A stretch of 8,587 bases of DNA from Actinomycetales bacterium (GTDB taxonomy: Bacteria > Actinomycetota > Actinomycetes > S36-B12): NCBI GenBank assembly GCA_017849335.1, contig JAFIHP010000013.1:1-8587 (forward strand), written 5' to 3'. The notes under the pieces are model-generated. The model did not search any database, was not told the DNA's origin, and saw nothing but the letters and a program-made list of their open reading frames with translations. Below are positions 6,227-8,587 of the stretch, one piece after another (positions within the stretch are counted from its first letter, which is position 1; each line of letters begins with the position of its first letter). A program made the translations under genes and the position numbers.

Positions 6227-8192
6227 CCTCGTCGCGCAGACGGCTCAACGCCCCAAGCACCGTCGCCCGGTCGGTCGTGTACCAGAACGGCGGCAGGCTG
6301 TCGCGGAGCGTGCGGCCGTAGCCCGCCGTGGCGGGCCGGCTGTCCAGCACCGCGACGACGCCCCGGTCCTGCGACCCGCGGATCAGCCGGCCGGCGCCCT
6401 GCGCGAGCAGCAGGCCGGCCCGCGGCACGGCCACCGCCCGGAACCCGGACCCGCCGGCCTCGTCCACGGCCGCCTGACGCGCCGCGAGCAGCGGGTCATC
6501 GGGGCGCGGGAAGGGGATCCGGTCGATCACGACGCAGATGCACGAGTGCCCTGGCACATCGACGCCCTGCCACAGCGAGACGGTGCCCAGCAGCGTCGTC
6601 GCCGGCTCGGCGGCGAACCGGGCGACCAGGGTGCCCACCGCGTCGCCGCGCCGCTGCACCAGGATCGGCAGCTCCGGGCGCAGGCGCACCCGCAGGTACT
6701 CCTCCGCGCGTTCCACGCCACGCCAGCTGCTGAACAGCGCGAGGGTGCGTCCGCCCGCCGCCTCGATCAGCTCGGCCAGCTCGTCGAGGGCCTCCATCGC
6801 GACGCCGTCGCGACCCGGTGCGGGCAGGTCGCGCGCGACGTAGAGGATCCCCTGCTTCTGGTGGTCGAACGGCGAGCCGACGTCGAGCGTGACCGCGTCG
6901 TCGTCGCCCAGTCCGAAGGACCGCAGCGTGCTGTCGAAGCCACCGCCGACCGTCAGCGTCGCACTCGTCACGACGACCGGACCACGATCGAACAGCGCCG
7001 TGCGCAGGAGCCCCGCGACGGACAACGGGGCGATGCGCACCGACGCACTGCCGCGGCCGGGGCCCGGATCCAGCCAGACGACGTCCATCGGACCGAAGCC
7101 CAGCAGGGCGGCGGCCACGTCGTGCGTCTCCTCGAGCGCGGCCTTCGCCTGCTGCCGCGCGGCGACCGCCTCCGGCGCCGCGTCCTTGTCAGCGGACAGC
7201 TCGGTGGTCGCCGTGTGGCACGCGTCGCGGACCACGGTGACCGCCTGCCGCAGCGCCGGGTCGAGCTCAAGCACTCGCATCGGGCCCGTCGCCTGCGCGG
7301 TGGCCAGGGCGAGCGCCTCGACGAGCTCGTCGCCCGCGGCGAGCAGCCGGTCCAGTGTCTGCTCCACGACCAGGCGACGGCAGCGGCTCGCCGCCCGTTC
7401 GACCATCGACGCGGACAGCTCCGCCGTGATCGCGGCCGTGGCGCGATCGACCAGCTCGTGGCCCTCGTCGATGACGACCGCGTCGTGCTCGGGCAGGACG
7501 GGGATCCCCTCGATCGCGTCGATGGCCAGCATCGCGTGGTTGGTCACGACGAGGTCGGCGGCCTGTGCTTGCTCGCGACGCAGGACGGTGAAGCACTCCT
7601 GCCCGAACGTGCACCGGCTCTCCCCCACGCACTCGCGACGGCCGACGCTGAAGGCGCGCCACACGCGCGGGTCGATCTCCCCGGGGTACTCGTCCCGGTC
7701 GCCGGTCGTCGTCTCCTCCGCCCACGCGCGAACCGCTTGGGCCTGCACCGCGAGCGGGCTCCGCGGGGCATCGAAGAGGGCCTGCTCGGCGTCGTCCTCG
7801 GGCACCACGCCGTTGAGCTTGTTGAGGCAGACGTAGTTGTTGCGGCCCTTGAGGACCGCGAACGTGACCGGACGTCCGGTGACCGGCGTCAGCGCGTCGG
7901 CGACGCGGGGCAGGTCGCGCTCGACGAGCTGGCGCTGCAGGGCCAAGGTCGCCGTCGCGATGACGACCGGACCGCCACCGGAGCGCGTCGCGTGCAGCGC
8001 GGACGGCACGAGGTAGGCGACCGACTTGCCGGTACCCGTCCCGGCCTGCACGATCGCGTGGCCGCCGGCCTCCAGCGCCGTGGAGACCGCATGGGCCATC
8101 TCCTGCTGACCGGGGCGCGCCTGGCCACCGATCGCGCCGACGACCGCGCTCAGCGCGTCGTCGACCCCCGGTTCGTCAGGCGCCTCAGGCAT
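6210..8192 (-). CDS. dinG: DinG-like ATP-dependent helicase (XPD family, iron-sulfur)
   Basis: Superfamily 2 helicase of the XPD/DinG group, expected to unwind damaged or structured DNA such as R-loops and forked substrates with 5'-3' polarity. It has 660 residues, a normal length. Seen: Walker A AGTGTGKS (50-57), motif Ia ATATLALQ, the 4Fe-4S cysteines Cys122, Cys188, Cys194 and Cys200, Walker B IDEGH (241-245; DEGH instead of DEAH), VVVTSATL (406-413), WQGVDVPG (541-548) and motif VI QGAGRLIRG (598-606). All are intact. The exonuclease domain of Gram-positive DinG is absent. ATG 8192 overlaps the stop of hflX by 8 bases, pointing to translational coupling and one operon. No SOS box is visible before it in the window, so LexA control as in E. 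coli is not shown. Confidence 0.95.
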   Translation of the reverse strand: MPEAPDEPGVDDALSAVVGAIGGQARPGQQEMAHAVSTALEAGGHAIVQAGTGTGKSVAYLVPSALHATRSGGGPVVIATATLALQRQLVERDLPRVADALTPVTGRPVTFAVLKGRNNYVCLNKLNGVVPEDDAEQALFDAPRSPLAVQAQAVRAWAEETTTGDRDEYPGEIDPRVWRAFSVGRRECVGESRCTFGQECFTVLRREQAQAADLVVTNHAMLAIDAIEGIPVLPEHDAVVIDEGHELVDRATAAITAELSASMVERAASRCRRLVVEQTLDRLLAAGDELVEALALATAQATGPMRVLELDPALRQAVTVVRDACHTATTELSADKDAAPEAVAARQQAKAALEETHDVAAALLGFGPMDVVWLDPGPGRGSASVRIAPLSVAGLLRTALFDRGPVVVTSATLTVGGGFDSTLRSFGLGDDDAVTLDVGSPFDHQKQGILYVARDLPAPGRDGVAMEALDELAELIEAAGGRTLALFSSWRGVERAEEYLRVRLRPELPILVQRRGDAVGTLVARFAAEPATTLLGTVSLWQGVDVPGHSCICVVIDRIPFPRPDDPLLAARQAAVDEAGGSGFRAVAVPRAGLLLAQGAGRLIRGSQDRGVVAVLDSRPATAGYGRTLRDSLPPFWYTTDRATVLGALSRLRDEVSSPD

Positions 8193-8587
8193 CAGCGGCC
8201 GCGAGCAGCTCGCCGGCGAGAGCCTCCGGGACCCGGGCGTGCAGCCGGGTGCCGTCCGCCTCGTGGTCGCTGCTGCGCACCTCGCCCTGGCGGTGCGCGC
8301 GGCTGACGAGGTCTCCGCGCGAGTACGGCACGAGCACGGTCACGTCCACGAGGTGGTCGGGCAGGTCCTCGTCGATCGCCGCCATCAGCTCGTCGAACCC
8401 CTGCCCGGTGCGAGCGGACACGACCACGGCGTGCGGCTCGCGCCGCAGCAGGGCGGCCACGGTGTCGGGGTCCGCGGGCTCGGCCGTGTGGAGGACGATG
8501 AGCTCGGGCACCGCCGCGGCGTCGATCTCCGCCAGGACCTCGCGCACCGCGGCGATCTGCTCCTCGGGCGCCTCGTCCGGCCCGTCG
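8185..8587 (-). CDS. hflX: GTPase HflX, C-terminal part (5' end outside window)
   Basis: HflX is a ribosome-associated GTPase that splits stalled or stress-arrested 70S ribosomes. Only the last 133 residues are visible, from the end of the G domain through the C-terminal domain. Recognisable family stretches are EEQIAAVREVLAEI, REPHAVVVSARTGQG (which holds the G5-like SAR) and VLVPYSRGDLVSRAH, ending in LHARVPEALAGEL. The position expected for the G4 guanine-specificity motif NKxD, just before PADPD, reads HTAE instead (8479-8490). Whether the other G motifs are intact cannot be seen here. The stop overlaps the helicase start by 8 bases. Confidence 0.92.
   Translation of the reverse strand, partial: DGPDEAPEEQIAAVREVLAEIDAAAVPELIVLHTAEPADPDTVAALLRREPHAVVVSARTGQGFDELMAAIDEDLPDHLVDVTVLVPYSRGDLVSRAHRQGEVRSSDHEADGTRLHARVPEALAGELLAAADA

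Noticed and set aside
7459..7470. DEGH instead of DEAH in the helicase Walker B
   Set aside because: Asp, Glu and His are kept and only the small residue differs; I regard this as tolerated variation rather than an inactivating change.
6546..8306. 586-codon open frame on the plus strand opposite the helicase
   Set aside because: Shadow of the dinG-like gene, whose motifs are all intact on the minus strand; the plus product is Arg/Ala/Asp-rich without domains.
1..8587. Mobile elements, CRISPR arrays, toxin-antitoxin pairs or RNA genes
   Set aside because: No transposase, integrase, direct-repeat array, tRNA-like cloverleaf or rRNA stretch was recognised; coding density and codon use are uniform.

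Overview
The window is chromosomal DNA of very high GC content. Almost every third codon position is G or C, and GTG and TTG starts are used. The gene order hflX, dinG-like helicase, lexA, LysM protein, nrdR, nrdJ and the SOS boxes of the TCGAAC-N4-GTTCGA type point to an actinobacterium. The genus cannot be decided from the sequence. No mobile element, CRISPR array, tRNA or rRNA was seen; this is core chromosome with two accessory-looking envelope genes inserted.

Layout. Positions 1-2618 (minus strand) hold nrdR and, 33 bp after it, nrdJ, the B12-dependent class II ribonucleotide reductase, whose 3' end is cut by the window edge. The region upstream of nrdR (2619-2860) carries a likely promoter, two NrdR-box-like sites 32 bp apart centre to centre, and inverted repeats, one of which overlaps the Shine-Dalgarno sequence. 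Positions 2861-3787 (minus) encode a membrane-anchored SGNH/GDSL hydrolase. Just upstream of it, 3829-4236 (minus) encodes a small single-pass LysM protein of the ChiZ/DivS type (SOS-induced division inhibitors next to lexA). The divergent region 4237-4493 contains two SOS boxes and a lexA promoter. lexA runs 4494-5192 (plus) and ends in a long hairpin. It is followed by a second, unrelated-looking SGNH hydrolase predicted to be a lipoprotein (5258-6226, plus). Convergent to it is a DinG-like iron-sulfur helicase (6210-8192, minus), whose start overlaps the end of hflX (8185 to beyond 8587, minus).

How the parts fit. LexA should repress itself and the divergent LysM gene. DNA damage would then raise the LysM division inhibitor and, by the 41-bp spacing, probably the SGNH hydrolase behind it, while nrdR-nrdJ nearby supplies dNTPs under NrdR control. 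The most unusual aspect is that SGNH envelope hydrolases sit on both sides of the lexA/LysM divergent promoter, suggesting an SOS-linked cell-wall remodelling set. A second oddity is that the visible HflX tail carries HTAE where the GTPase G4 motif NKxD is expected. Both are inferences from sequence and need testing.
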